This document shows positions 30,384 to 38,070 of a stretch of 47,010 bases of DNA, piece by piece (the stretch's first letter is position 1; each line of letters begins with the position of its first letter). Both the position numbers and the translations under genes were made by a program. The notes below the pieces were generated by a model, which was given only the letters and a program-made list of their open reading frames with translations, made no database searches and was not told the DNA's origin. This DNA is from a virus, in the IMG/VR virus record IMGVR_UViG_3300031885_000031, positions 1 through 47,010 of that record; one strand, written 5' to 3'.

Positions 30384-30415
30384 ATGGGTAATGGAGATAC
30401 GCAGATGTCACGCGG

Positions 30416-30450
30416 GCGCCCGGCGGGCAGGGCGCAAAGAGAAAGGGGAT
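30416..30450 (+). promoter_or_regulatory. Leader hairpin and AAAGGGGAT ribosome segment, gene 30455
   Basis: GCGCCC (30416-30421) pairs with GGGCGC (30430-30435) in the untranslated leader; AAAGGGGAT follows seven bases later, then ATG 30455. The same ribosome segment recurs before four more starts in this unit. Confidence 0.4.
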
Positions 30451-30454
30451 TGCA

Positions 30455-30778
30455 ATGACGACCACAAGCGGGCTGCGTAGCAGATTGGCGGAGCAAATCA
30501 AGCGCATGGAGTTGGCAAGCGCGGCGGGTCAGACAGTGACGGCCGAGCGTTACGAGCGCTTGGCGGCCGAGACAGAGCGCGACCTTGCCGCCCTGAGACA
30601 GCCGCAAGCGCGGGCCACGGCACACCATGTGGCGGGCTATGGCAATCCGTCGAGGATGGCGGCAGAGGACGAGGACGATCTCAACCCCGACCTCAGCACG
30701 CGACGTTCAGCCGGGCGCTGGGGTGGCAGTCGAAGATCGCCGCAACTGGAGACTGGGTTAGATGCCGATGAAGCCTGA
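30455..30778 (+). CDS. First gene of the 30356 unit, helical protein (107 aa)
   Basis: It opens with M-T-T-T-S-G-L-R-S, followed by a helical Ala/Glu/Arg-rich half and a charged, flexible tail with D-E-D-D-L-N-P-D-L-S. It is transcribed from the perfect promoter 70 bases upstream and is likely the most strongly expressed small early protein. A fragment of its start recurs at 31204. No family recognised; a host-directed factor is one possibility. Confidence 0.68.
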   Translation: MTTTSGLRSRLAEQIKRMELASAAGQTVTAERYERLAAETERDLAALRQPQARATAHHVAGYGNPSRMAAEDEDDLNPDLSTRRSAGRWGGSRRSPQLETGLDADEA

Positions 30779-30863
30779 GCGTGTCCTGACTTCGCGCTCT
30801 CTCTTAAGAGAGCGCCTAGCCTGCGACACGCGGGCGCAGCGGTTGCGGCAGCCGCAAGGGGAT
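30779..30863 (+). promoter_or_regulatory. Nested structured leader of gene 30870
   Basis: An outer stem, GCGTGTC (30779-30785) with GACACGC (30825-30831), encloses a perfect nine-base hairpin, GCGCTCTCT (30794-30802) with AGAGAGCGC (30807-30815). A second hairpin, GCGGTT (30839-30844) with AGCCGC (30850-30855), abuts the AAGGGGAT ribosome segment (30856-30863). An outer helix, inner hairpin and site-proximal hairpin together could regulate translation, as in a riboswitch or protein-bound leader. No T-run follows, so a terminator is less likely. Confidence 0.45.
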
Positions 30864-30869
30864 TAAGTC

Positions 30870-31127
30870 ATGGCCACACCAGATGCCGGTATCGCGGCTG
30901 TCGCTGCTGCGAGGATCGTCGCAGAGACCGCATGGGCTGAATATGCCCGCGCCGGGAAGTCTCACCGCCTCGCACGCAGTCTGCGTCGCAGCGACGACGA
31001 GATCGCCCGCGCCGCCCACATCGAAGCCTATGCCTTTCTTGCCGCCCGCGCCGCCGATGAGCGTGTTTCGGTTGCCTTGGATACGCTTGACGACACCGCC
31101 GCGCGTAACATGAGCGCCACGGCCTAG
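30870..31127 (+). CDS. Ala/Arg-rich helical protein (85 aa)
   Basis: AAGGGGATTAAGTC precedes ATG. The product is almost entirely helical, with many Ala and Arg/Asp pairs and no Cys. Its leader is the most structured in the window. No family recognised. Confidence 0.65.
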   Translation: MATPDAGIAAVAAARIVAETAWAEYARAGKSHRLARSLRRSDDEIARAAHIEAYAFLAARAADERVSVALDTLDDTAARNMSATA

Positions 31128-31134
31128 TGCCCGC

Positions 31135-31160
31135 GCTGCCGGGCCTTCGGACCCGGCGGC
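31135..31160 (+). other. UUCG-tetraloop hairpin after gene 30870
   Basis: GCTGCCGGG pairs with CCCGGCGGC on either side of a C-TTCG-G loop, with one internal C/A mismatch, an eleven-rung stem of very high stability. No T-tract follows. It could stabilise the message end or be part of the next leader. Confidence 0.45.
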
Positions 31161-31203
31161 CTGGGCATGTGGACCTGGGGAGCACCAGAACAGGGGATCG
31201 AAC

Positions 31204-31233
31204 ATGACGACCACGGGCGGGCTGCGTAGCTGA
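31204..31233 (+). pseudogene. Nine-codon minicistron, relic or leader copy of gene 30455
   Basis: ATG after CAGGGGATCGAAC encodes M-T-T-T-G-G-L-R-S and then stops. Gene 30455 opens with M-T-T-T-S-G-L-R-S after a similar ribosome segment. The similarity fades after the stop. It is either the remains of a duplicated gene or a leader peptide for the gene at 31303. Confidence 0.45.
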
Positions 31234-31250
31234 ACCGCGCGGCGGATCAT

Positions 31251-31300
31251 GCTCTCGGCAATCGAGAGCGGGGAACTGGCGAAAGCCTGAAAGGGGATCG
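31251..31300 (+). promoter_or_regulatory. Leader hairpins and ribosome segment of gene 31303
   Basis: GCTCTCG (31251-31257) pairs with CGAGAGC (31263-31269). GGC-GAAA-GCC (31278-31287) forms a tetraloop hairpin directly before AAAGGGGATCG (31290-31300). This is the same order of elements as in the other leaders of this unit. Confidence 0.4.
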
Positions 31301-31302
31301 AC

Positions 31303-31572
31303 GTGGCTACCATGTGGCGGACGGAAGAGGACCAGCGCCAGCACACAAGCAGATTGTGCCTTGCGTGTGGCATACTCTGCAACCGGCGATGGGGTATGCG
31401 ACATGGGCGGTACGTGCTCTGCTCGGAGTGCGTTGAACGCGGGTATTCGTTCGGCCAAACGGGTTTGGTCAAGGGCAAGACTCTTGTATACTGGCCGGAC
31501 GGCAAGATTCTTGGAGACGCCGTGTTTTTGCTGGCCATGCGGCGGATGTCGCCCGTGGCCGATACCGCATAA
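31303..31572 (+). CDS. Zinc-ribbon protein (89 aa)
   Basis: C-L-A-C-G (19-23) and C-S-E-C (about 40-43) form a paired C-x-x-C zinc ribbon; a basic segment lies between and a beta-rich stretch (K-T-L-V-Y-W-P-D-G-K) follows. GTG 31303 fits the ribosome segment; ATG 31312 is an alternative. The function is unknown; nucleic-acid binding is likely. Confidence 0.65.
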   Translation: MATMWRTEEDQRQHTSRLCLACGILCNRRWGMRHGRYVLCSECVERGYSFGQTGLVKGKTLVYWPDGKILGDAVFLLAMRRMSPVADTA

Positions 31573-31600
31573 ACCATGCCCGCGCTTATACGGCGCGGCC

Positions 31601-31727
31601 CTGGCTGGTGTGTAAGCAAATGCAGCACGGTGCACCGCGACTGCACGCAGCCGAAAGCCAGCCAGTGCCCCACCGCATAAGGCGAAAGCGTAAGCCGGCC
31701 GCTGGCGAAGCGGCACAGGAAGGGGAT
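31601..31727 (+). promoter_or_regulatory. Nested structured leader of gene 31733
   Basis: CTGGCTGG (31601-31608) pairs with CCAGCCAG (31658-31665) around an inner TGCAG/CTGCA stem (31621-31625 with 31641-31645). A hairpin GCCGCT/AGCGGC (31698-31703 with 31709-31714) then comes six bases before AAGGGGAT (31720-31727). The plan (outer stem, inner stem, site-proximal hairpin, ribosome segment) repeats that of 30779-30863 without clear sequence identity. Confidence 0.42.
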
Positions 31728-31732
31728 CGAAC

Positions 31733-31984
31733 ATGGCTAGCGAATATATGTGGGGTTGCGGATGGGGCCGGGTATCGGCCACGAAAGAGAAGCGGCTGGA
31801 TCGGATCGCCCGCAAGATCGGCGGCAGGGAATGCGGCTTTGTGTGCTGCGAGCCGACGCCGGGGCGACCGCAGTTCTGGTTTTTCGGGCCAAATCGCGGC
31901 GAACCGTTTGACCGGCAACTCGCCATCGCTGTCCAGTCCGCAGCGGAGACAGCTGGGATCACATTCCCGCTGGAGATCGCCTGA
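31733..31984 (+). CDS. Small unknown protein (83 aa)
   Basis: AAGGGGATCGAAC precedes ATG. The protein is of mixed composition with aromatic residues, a C-x(4)-C-C cluster near residues 34-39 and Q-F-W-F-F-G-P-N-R-G. It probably folds as a small alpha/beta domain. No family recognised. Confidence 0.62.
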   Translation: MASEYMWGCGWGRVSATKEKRLDRIARKIGGRECGFVCCEPTPGRPQFWFFGPNRGEPFDRQLAIAVQSAAETAGITFPLEIA

Positions 31985-32014
31985 GCGGACCCGCCCTACC
32001 CCGAGGAGATGAAC

Positions 32015-32227
32015 ATGGCAGGCTACAAGTGGTGGACGGACGAGCGGCTGGGCTGGCTGAGAGATCATGCTGCGATGGGTCTCTCGGCGCGGGATGTGGC
32101 GGCACTGGAAAACGGCAAGTGGCCGCGCGATCCGCCGGTGACCGCCAGGGGCGTGCGCCTGGTGTGCGAGCGCGTGGGGATCAAGCTCCTCGCCAAGGGC
32201 GGCGGGAGAGGCAAGAAAGGAAGTTGA
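32015..32227 (+). CDS. Small basic HTH-like protein (70 aa)
   Basis: ATG 32015 is preferred to 32009 because AGGAG (32004-32008) would touch the earlier start. The order W-W-T-D-E-R-L-G-W-L-R ... G-L-S-A-R-D-V-A-A-L, ending in a Lys/Gly-rich basic tail, resembles small helix-turn-helix or Myb-like DNA-binding proteins. A regulatory role is inferred. Confidence 0.6.
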   Translation: MAGYKWWTDERLGWLRDHAAMGLSARDVAALENGKWPRDPPVTARGVRLVCERVGIKLLAKGGGRGKKGS

Positions 32228-32231
32228 GCGA

Positions 32232-32516
32232 ATGGTGATGCCAGCATGTCGTCCAGAGGAAGACCCGGCCTATTGGCCCCAGAAACCTTCGCTGGCCTGG
32301 ATGTATGCACACTTGGCCGTGTTACATGATCTGATGTTGCCAGAGGGCGAGCACATCTGTACGGATCGTCAGGCAGCGGACGAGTCGATGGATGTTGTTT
32401 GCGCCCGGGTGAGTAGGGCGGTTAATGGTGATGTCAAGGGCATGCGCGAGTTGGGGGAGTACCTCAAGGCGGTTAGGGCGGACCTTCAAGAGCATGGCGG
32501 AGAGCCTCAGGCCTGA
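32232..32516 (+). CDS. Unknown protein (94 aa)
   Basis: This is the last gene before the strong terminator. The first 30 residues are Pro/Trp-rich; the rest is helical with a charged C-terminus. It may form part of the early unit served by the promoter at 30356. No family recognised. Confidence 0.6.
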   Translation: MVMPACRPEEDPAYWPQKPSLAWMYAHLAVLHDLMLPEGEHICTDRQAADESMDVVCARVSRAVNGDVKGMRELGEYLKAVRADLQEHGGEPQA

Positions 32517-32555
32517 CCGTCCGCGCGTCTCCTGAGCAAGCCTGAGAGGCGGTTC

Positions 32556-32601
32556 AAGGGCTGGACCTGCTCAAACGTGGGTCCGGCCCTTCTTCTGTTT
32601 T
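32556..32601 (+). terminator. Rho-independent terminator before the terminase genes
   Basis: AAGGGCTGGACC (32556-32567) pairs with GGTCCGGCCCTT (32580-32591), twelve pairs including one G-U, with a 12-base loop. A T-rich tail (TCTTCTGTTTT) follows. It closes the promoter-driven small-gene unit. The remaining 127 bases to the terminase gene hold A/G-rich sequence and no clear promoter. Confidence 0.75.
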
Positions 32602-32728
32602 GGGGCAGCGCGCACGTCTCTGTTTGTAAGAGGACTACAGGATGTAAAAGAAGAAGAAAAGAAAGGCGGCGGCTGAAAACGATTTTCCGGCGCGTTGGAA
32701 GAGGAGGGTTGTTGCCGATGAAAAGGGT

Positions 32729-33277
32729 ATGGAGACCGACACTCCGACAGTTTCGCGCGGGAAGTGGGGACCGGGCCTGCCGGACTGGGGGCCGGCCTTT
32801 CTTGAGGCGATGGCGGAAGATCCAAACGTCAGCCGTGCGGCCGCGATAGCCAGAGTGAACCGGCAGTACGCCTACGAGGTCCGCGAGAAAAACGAGGCCC
32901 TGGCCAAGGCATGGGACTGTGCCGTTGCCCACAGTGTGGACACGCTCGAGACTGAGGCCCGCCGTCGAGCCTACAGGGGCACAACGAGGCCCATCATGTA
33001 CCAGGGCGTCAAGGTGGGCCACATCCGCGAGTTCTCTGACGTCCTGATGATGTTCCTCTTGCGTGCCCACCGCCCGAGCAAGTACCGCGAGCTCCAGACG
33101 GCCGCACCTTCAGGCGCGCCGGTGCACGTCGATCTTCACGTCGATGTCGGCGTGGTCCTCGCCGAGTCGATGAGGCGCGTGGCCGATCAGCCGCTCGTGC
33201 CTGGGCTGCCCGTGCTCAGGCCGCAACCCGTGCCGCAACTGGCAGGGGGCGAGACAAAGGAGGAGGAGCATGAGTGA
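32729..33277 (+). CDS. terS: Terminase small subunit (182 aa)
   Basis: W-G-P-A-F-L-E-A-M-A-E-D-P-N-V-S-R-A-A-A, then R-V-N-R-Q-Y-A-Y-E, a helix-turn-helix, and T-L-E-T-E-A-R-R-R-A-Y-R-G with Y-Q-G-V-K-V-G and H-R-P-S-K-Y-R-E are typical of phage small terminases. This subunit recognises the packaging site on the DNA and hands it to the large subunit. The start is ATG 32729; the basic sequence upstream in the same frame (back to a stop at 32645) contains no start codon, and the ribosome site is weak. The C-terminus overlaps the next gene by eight bases. Confidence 0.88.
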   Translation: METDTPTVSRGKWGPGLPDWGPAFLEAMAEDPNVSRAAAIARVNRQYAYEVREKNEALAKAWDCAVAHSVDTLETEARRRAYRGTTRPIMYQGVKVGHIREFSDVLMMFLLRAHRPSKYRELQTAAPSGAPVHVDLHVDVGVVLAESMRRVADQPLVPGLPVLRPQPVPQLAGGETKEEEHE

Positions 33278-33488
33278 GGGGAAATTGAAGGGCCGATGGA
33301 ACTGGCATCGGGCGCGTGCCTTTGTGGACCCAGACACTGGTGATCGTTCCTACAGGGTTGCGGCCACCATACGGCTCGCCTTCTGGGGGAATGGGGCAAC
33401 AGCGAGGGAAGCCAGAGCCGAAGTAGAGGCGTATCTACAGAAATTCGAGGCGAAGAACGCCCGGATGTTCGGCTTGCCGGAGGGCTAG
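33270..33488 (+). CDS. Small unknown protein between terminase genes (72 aa)
   Basis: AAGGAGGAGGAG precedes ATG. The protein is basic at the start with a W-N-W-H motif and ends in a charged helix. Its position between the terminase subunits suggests a packaging-related role, but nothing in the sequence proves it. Confidence 0.65.
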   Translation: MSEGKLKGRWNWHRARAFVDPDTGDRSYRVAATIRLAFWGNGATAREARAEVEAYLQKFEAKNARMFGLPEG

Positions 33489-33490
33489 TC

Positions 33491-35197
33491 GTGGACCTGG
33501 CTGAATGGATGGCGACCCGGCTTCAGATCCTTGACAAGCAAACGGGCGCCCTCATCCCCTACATGCCGCACGACGAGCAGCGCAAGCTCGACTACGCCCT
33601 GGGCCTGCAACAGTCAGCAGGGCTGCCCGGCCGCTTGATCGTGCTCAAGGCCCGGCGCCGGGGTGTGAGCACATGGACCCAGGGCACGATCTTCGCCATG
33701 TGCCACCTCGCGGCGAACAAGCAAGGGTACTGCGTCAGCCACAGCGAGGAGTCGGCGGCGTACCTCTTGGAGATGTCGCACTCGTTTGATCGGCACTTGC
33801 CGGGCGGGGAGCGGCTGCCCAAGGCCCGCTCGAACCCGACGGAGATCATCTGGTCGCCGCCGCACTCCTCGCGGTTCGAGATGCACACTGCCGGCGCCGG
33901 TAGGACAGAGGGCGAGGCCAAAGTCGGCAGAAGCCGCCGGATCGACTATCTGCATGTCTCGGAGCTCGCGTTCTGCGAGGGGGCGGCGTCGATGATGCGC
34001 GGGCTCGTGCAGGGCGTGCCAGATGCGCCGGGTACGCTCATCGTCATCGAGTCCACGGCCAACGGCGCGGCGGGCGAGTTCTACGACCGTTGGCAGGCGG
34101 CCATCGAGGACAAGCACAAGCGCATGGACCCTACCGGCTACCTGCCTGTTTTCATCTCGTGGCTGACGGCCCCTGAGTATTCCCTTGTCCTCCGGGCCGG
34201 CGAAGACCTCGGCACGCCCACCGAACGGGAGCGCGACTTGATCCTGCTTGGCGCGAGACCCGAGCAACTGAACTGGCGGCGGCACAAGATCGCCCAGGAC
34301 TTCGGCGGCGACGAGGACAGGTTCTGCCAGGAGTACCCCGCCGAACCGTCGGAGGCTTTTGTGACGAGCGGGCGACCGGCGATACCAGCGAGCATCATCC
34401 GGCGGCATGACAAACTCTCGTGTGAGCCGCGGCGGTGCGTGGCCTTGGACGGCGGCAAGCTCATCGGCGTGCCGATGGACTCGCCGCGGGCCTGGTGGGT
34501 GTGGCGTGAGCCTGTGGACTCGCACGACTACATCGTGTTCGGCGACGTGATGGAGGGGAGTTTGAGCGACGCCAGCGACCCGCGCAGTCAGCCGGACTTC
34601 AACGGGGGTGTGGTGTTGGACCGGCGGACTATGGAGATCGTCGCGTCGATACAGACGCGGATGGATCCGGACCTTTTTGGCGAGCAGTTGATGGCGGCTG
34701 GCCGGTGGTACAACAACGCCTGGGCCTCGCCGGAGGCGAACGCTTCAGGCGTGGCGGCTGTCCTGCCGTTCGTCCGAAAGAACTACCTGCACCTGTATCA
34801 GCGGCAGCGGCTGGCGGAGAGTTTGAGCGCGGGCGACGATGCGCCGCTGTGGGGATGGAAGACGACGGTGGCCAACCGCGACCTGATGATCGACTCGTGG
34901 ATCGCCCTGTGCCGCCCGGACGCCGGCAACGACTGGAGCGGGAAGGCCGAGGTGTACGACCGGCGGATCGTGGCCGAGGAGAAAACCTTTGTCTGGCGCG
35001 GGGCGAAGAGGCAGCACCAGGTGGGCGCCCACGACGATCTGCTGTTCGCGTGCTTCGGTGCGGGGCAACTTCACCTGAATTGCCCGCGACAATTCCCGTT
35101 AGGACAAAAGGTGTTGCAGCCGATGTCAGGAGATAGAGGGCTGTACTACGACCTCGAGGGCGACGACGAACCGGATGAGGACTGGAGGACCGGATGA
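33491..35197 (+). CDS. terL: Terminase large subunit (568 aa)
   Basis: This is the motor that pumps DNA into the head. A deviant Walker A, L-K53-A-R-R-R-G-V-S-T61, is followed by a Walker B region, I-D-Y-L-H-V-S-E158, whose final Glu would be catalytic, and a coupling motif E-S-T-A-N-G. The C-terminal nuclease domain shows F-G-D352 and H-D515-D516, which would hold metal ions to cut the genome into headfuls or at a site. The length is normal for the family. GTG 33491 follows GGAGGG. The type of end produced (pac or cos) cannot be decided from the sequence. Confidence 0.93.
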   Translation: MDLAEWMATRLQILDKQTGALIPYMPHDEQRKLDYALGLQQSAGLPGRLIVLKARRRGVSTWTQGTIFAMCHLAANKQGYCVSHSEESAAYLLEMSHSFDRHLPGGERLPKARSNPTEIIWSPPHSSRFEMHTAGAGRTEGEAKVGRSRRIDYLHVSELAFCEGAASMMRGLVQGVPDAPGTLIVIESTANGAAGEFYDRWQAAIEDKHKRMDPTGYLPVFISWLTAPEYSLVLRAGEDLGTPTERERDLILLGARPEQLNWRRHKIAQDFGGDEDRFCQEYPAEPSEAFVTSGRPAIPASIIRRHDKLSCEPRRCVALDGGKLIGVPMDSPRAWWVWREPVDSHDYIVFGDVMEGSLSDASDPRSQPDFNGGVVLDRRTMEIVASIQTRMDPDLFGEQLMAAGRWYNNAWASPEANASGVAAVLPFVRKNYLHLYQRQRLAESLSAGDDAPLWGWKTTVANRDLMIDSWIALCRPDAGNDWSGKAEVYDRRIVAEEKTFVWRGAKRQHQVGAHDDLLFACFGAGQLHLNCPRQFPLGQKVLQPMSGDRGLYYDLEGDDEPDEDWRTG

Positions 35198-35427
35198 TGG
35201 AACCGCACAATGCTGAATTACTTGGGGCTTTTATTGTTGGCTTGCTCTGTGGCCTACTCGCCGTCCCGTTGGGAGTCTTCATCGGCTTTCTCGCGGCAAA
35301 GATGTTGCGCCCGATGATCCGAAGCGTTGATGGAGAATCTCAGCAAACTGAGGAAGTGAACGAGAAGGGCTTGGGCGCTCTCCTGCGTCGCAAGCCGCCG
35401 TGCATCGACCAGGAGAAGACGGAATGA
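35194..35427 (+). CDS. Small membrane protein (77 aa)
   Basis: It overlaps the terminase stop (ATGA). Residues 9-37 are hydrophobic and Gly-rich, long enough for a membrane helix or hairpin, and a charged C-terminus follows. It is an unexpected gene between terminase and portal; its role is unknown. Confidence 0.65.
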   Translation: MMEPHNAELLGAFIVGLLCGLLAVPLGVFIGFLAAKMLRPMIRSVDGESQQTEEVNEKGLGALLRRKPPCIDQEKTE

Positions 35428-35663
35428 ACCAGTCACCCCCAACCATCAAGGACTTGCCCGAGTCGGCGATCACGGGTAACACTCTCGCCTTCTTGGCAAC
35501 TCAATACTCAGGGGATGAACACGGGGAATTGTGGAAGCGCGTCACCGTTCTGTTGTCGGAGATCAACCGATTGCGCGAGCACTACGAGAAGTGCCCGTTG
35601 ACCAAAGGTGAGCATGACGTGAGAAGTATATACGAGGATGCGGAGGCCCCGGCGCATGGCTGA
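35424..35663 (+). CDS. Small helical protein (79 aa)
   Basis: ATG 35424 follows AGGAGA and overlaps the preceding stop (ATGA). The central part (L-W-K-R-V-T-V-L-L-S-E-I-N-R-L-R-E-H-Y-E) is a single amphipathic helix. The end overlaps the portal start by eight bases. Confidence 0.65.
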   Translation: MNQSPPTIKDLPESAITGNTLAFLATQYSGDEHGELWKRVTVLLSEINRLREHYEKCPLTKGEHDVRSIYEDAEAPAHG

Positions 35664-37680
35664 CCCCTACACCGGCTCCGAGTCGGACCTCTCTGACCTG
35701 AACGCCCAGATTGACGAGATGCTCTACGCGGGTCAGGCCGCGAACACCGAGTGGAAAGACCTCTGGCAAGACGGCCTCGACTATTGCTTCGGAAACCAGC
35801 TGGCGGGTACGCGGCATCGCAAGGGCTGGGAACGCATCCAGGTGAACTACATCTACCCGGCCGTGTGCCAGCAGATGGCCCTCCTGTCGGCCCGTCAGCC
35901 GCTCGTGAACGTCTCGCCCCAGTCGCCTGAAGACGATGGGTTCATGGAGTTCTGGAAGGGCCTCTTGCGATGGCAGTTCACCCACGACCTGGACATGGAG
36001 GGCCAGTGCTTGGCGACCGCTCTTGACGCCGCGACCTACGGCATCTACGTGGCGCGGGTGAGTTGGGAGCCAAAGGGCGAATGGGACGACCGGACGAAGC
36101 GCTGGCGGGGCAGGCCGCGCGTCGTTCTCTTGCGACCGGAATGTTTCGGGGCCGACCCTGATTGCGAGAAACTGGCCGACGCGGAGTTCGTCTACTCCTC
36201 GCGCCGGATGCCCCTGGCCAGGGCGCTTGCCCGGTGGCCGGAACACGAGGGCATGATCCTTCTGGCGGCAAAGGAGGAAGGCGAGGGCGGGGTTGGGCCT
36301 TCGGGCGGGTACGAGCACGGGATGAGCGAGGCGATCAGCCTGCCCGAGCACGAGTCGGACTGGACGCCCTCGGGCCGGCCGAGCGTCGAGGGGCGGTTGG
36401 CGAACCTCTTGCGGAAGGTCCGGGGCTATGACTGGGCGGCATCGAAGAAGGTCGGCGGCAAGGCCGGCGACGACGATCTGCCCAGCCACGTCACGGTCAC
36501 GGAGATGTACTTCCGAGACCGGCTGGAGAAGGCCGGCGAGGAACGGCAGGAAGTGCCGCCGGAGGAACTGCTTGCGAAGGGGCAGATCATCGCCGACGGG
36601 GCGGCCTTTCGCGTGGGCGACCCGGCGATGTTCGCCGGCCAGGCGCTTGGTGAACTGGTTGCACCCGGCGCGTGGCCGGCCCGCATCGTCCGCCAGTGGG
36701 ACGACGAGCCGGTGTTTCCTTACGGGCGCCGGGTGCTCCGCATCGGCAAGACCATCCTGAACCCGGCGCCGGAGGAGCAGCGATACGACCTGACGCGCTG
36801 GCCGTTCGTGGTGGGAGTGAGTCAACTCCTGCCGCATATGTGGCAGGGCATGAACGGCGTCGAGATGGCGCGGGGGCTCCAGGACTGGGTGAACGTCTCG
36901 GCGGCCCACCTGTGCAACTACGTCAAGTTCTTCGGCGACCCCATCGTCAAGGTTGAGGACGGGGCGATAGCGGCGGACCCGGAGAACAAGAAGATCGCGC
37001 ACAAGATCGAGGCCGTGGCCGGGGCTATCTGGAAGCTGGCGAAGAACGCCAAGGACCGGATCATCCGCGAGCCGCCGCCCCCGATGAGTCAGGGCGTGAT
37101 GGAGGCGTGGGACCGCTTCGCGCGGGAACTTCAGGACCAGGTGGGGATGCAGCCCGTGGCGCGCGGGCGGCAGGCGACGGGCAACCCGACCGCGACGGAG
37201 ATCGCGGAACTGAGCCGGTCGAGCCGCGTCCGCACGAGTATGGCGGCGAAGCTCCTGGACTTCTGGGTCCGGGAGGTCATGGCGCTTGTGGCCGAGATGG
37301 ACCAGAAATACCTTGCCCCTGGCGACATGGTTCGCATCCTGGGCGAGGGACAACGGCAGGCATCGGTCGCCGTGGCGCAGGGGGCGACGGATGCCCGGTT
37401 CGATGTCGAGATCGGGATCGGGACGGCGCTGCCGTTTGACCAGGAACGCCAGCAGGAAAAGATGCTGGCCCTGCAGCCCGTCGTCGGCCCGGCGCTTCTG
37501 CCGGAACTGCTTGAGAGTTTCAGCGACGTCATCAAGGACCGGAAGGCGGTCTTGGCACGGGTGCAACAGTGGGCGGAGTTCGAGAAATGGCGCGAGACGC
37601 AAATGGCCATCGAGGAACAGGCGGCCGAAGCGCAGCCGGCAGAGGAAGCCGCGCCGGTCGGCGCACCTTCGGTATCGTGA
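35656..37680 (+). CDS. P22-like portal protein (674 aa)
   Basis: Size, gene position and sequence (N-Y-I-Y-P-A-V near residue 60, A-L-D-A-A-T-Y-G-I-Y-V-A, G-M-N-G-V-E-M-A-R-G-L-Q-D-W-V-N, T-E-I-A-E-L-S-R-S-S-R) fit the large portals of P22-like short-tailed phages. The portal is the twelve-fold ring at one head vertex through which DNA enters and leaves. ATG 35656 is chosen because GGAGG lies nine bases upstream; an ATG at 35638 would add six residues. The C-terminus is Glu/Ala-rich and helical. Confidence 0.88.
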   Translation: MADPYTGSESDLSDLNAQIDEMLYAGQAANTEWKDLWQDGLDYCFGNQLAGTRHRKGWERIQVNYIYPAVCQQMALLSARQPLVNVSPQSPEDDGFMEFWKGLLRWQFTHDLDMEGQCLATALDAATYGIYVARVSWEPKGEWDDRTKRWRGRPRVVLLRPECFGADPDCEKLADAEFVYSSRRMPLARALARWPEHEGMILLAAKEEGEGGVGPSGGYEHGMSEAISLPEHESDWTPSGRPSVEGRLANLLRKVRGYDWAASKKVGGKAGDDDLPSHVTVTEMYFRDRLEKAGEERQEVPPEELLAKGQIIADGAAFRVGDPAMFAGQALGELVAPGAWPARIVRQWDDEPVFPYGRRVLRIGKTILNPAPEEQRYDLTRWPFVVGVSQLLPHMWQGMNGVEMARGLQDWVNVSAAHLCNYVKFFGDPIVKVEDGAIAADPENKKIAHKIEAVAGAIWKLAKNAKDRIIREPPPPMSQGVMEAWDRFARELQDQVGMQPVARGRQATGNPTATEIAELSRSSRVRTSMAAKLLDFWVREVMALVAEMDQKYLAPGDMVRILGEGQRQASVAVAQGATDARFDVEIGIGTALPFDQERQQEKMLALQPVVGPALLPELLESFSDVIKDRKAVLARVQQWAEFEKWRETQMAIEEQAAEAQPAEEAAPVGAPSVS

Positions 37681-37685
37681 CGGGC

Positions 37686-37856
37686 ATGCACCGCGAGCGC
37701 AGGCCGCCGGCGGAGCGGAAGTGCCTGTCTGACTTGCCGGTGTGCGAGTTGCAGGACGCCGCGGTCAAGGCCGAGCGGTACGCGGGGCCGGACAGCGACC
37801 CGGCGAAGATGGCGCGGCGGGCGCTCCAGGTGGCCGAGAGGCGAGAGAGAGGGTGA
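37686..37856 (+). CDS. Small charged protein (56 aa)
   Basis: The ATG lies five bases after the portal stop. It is Arg/Glu/Ala-rich and helical with one C-x(6)-C pair near residues 13-20. No family recognised. Confidence 0.5.
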   Translation: MHRERRPPAERKCLSDLPVCELQDAAVKAERYAGPDSDPAKMARRALQVAERRERG

Positions 37857-37865
37857 GTGACGCTA

Positions 37866-38015
37866 ATGCGGAAGGTGAGACGCAAAACGGCCCCTAAGCG
37901 CAAACGGATTCCTTGGCACAAGGAGGGGTATGACATTGTCTCCGAAGGACCGCTTAACCTCGTTGTCAAACACCGGCGGCGGAACATCTTGCTGAAAATG
38001 GAGACCGGGAAGTAA
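37866..38015 (+). CDS. Small very basic protein (49 aa)
   Basis: A third of the residues are Lys or Arg (R-K-V-R-R-K-T-A-P-K-R-K-R at the start, K-H-R-R-R later), suggesting nucleic-acid binding or a head-associated peptide. The ribosome site is poor. It lies directly before the 38071 terminator. Confidence 0.45.
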   Translation: MRKVRRKTAPKRKRIPWHKEGYDIVSEGPLNLVVKHRRRNILLKMETGK

Positions 38016-38070
38016 CACGAAAACCTGAAGACGCAGCGAACGCCGTCTAGCTAACGGCGGACGAAAACTC

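Noticed and set aside
32577-32849. A 90-codon + strand frame running into the small terminase gene
   Set aside because: It begins inside the terminator stem and overlaps the well-supported terminase frame; it has an improbable basic, low-complexity middle.
35563-37602. A 679-codon minus-strand frame over the portal gene
   Set aside because: Same explanation: shadow of strongly biased codons, no ribosome site, no recognisable motif, and the portal call on the + strand is secure.
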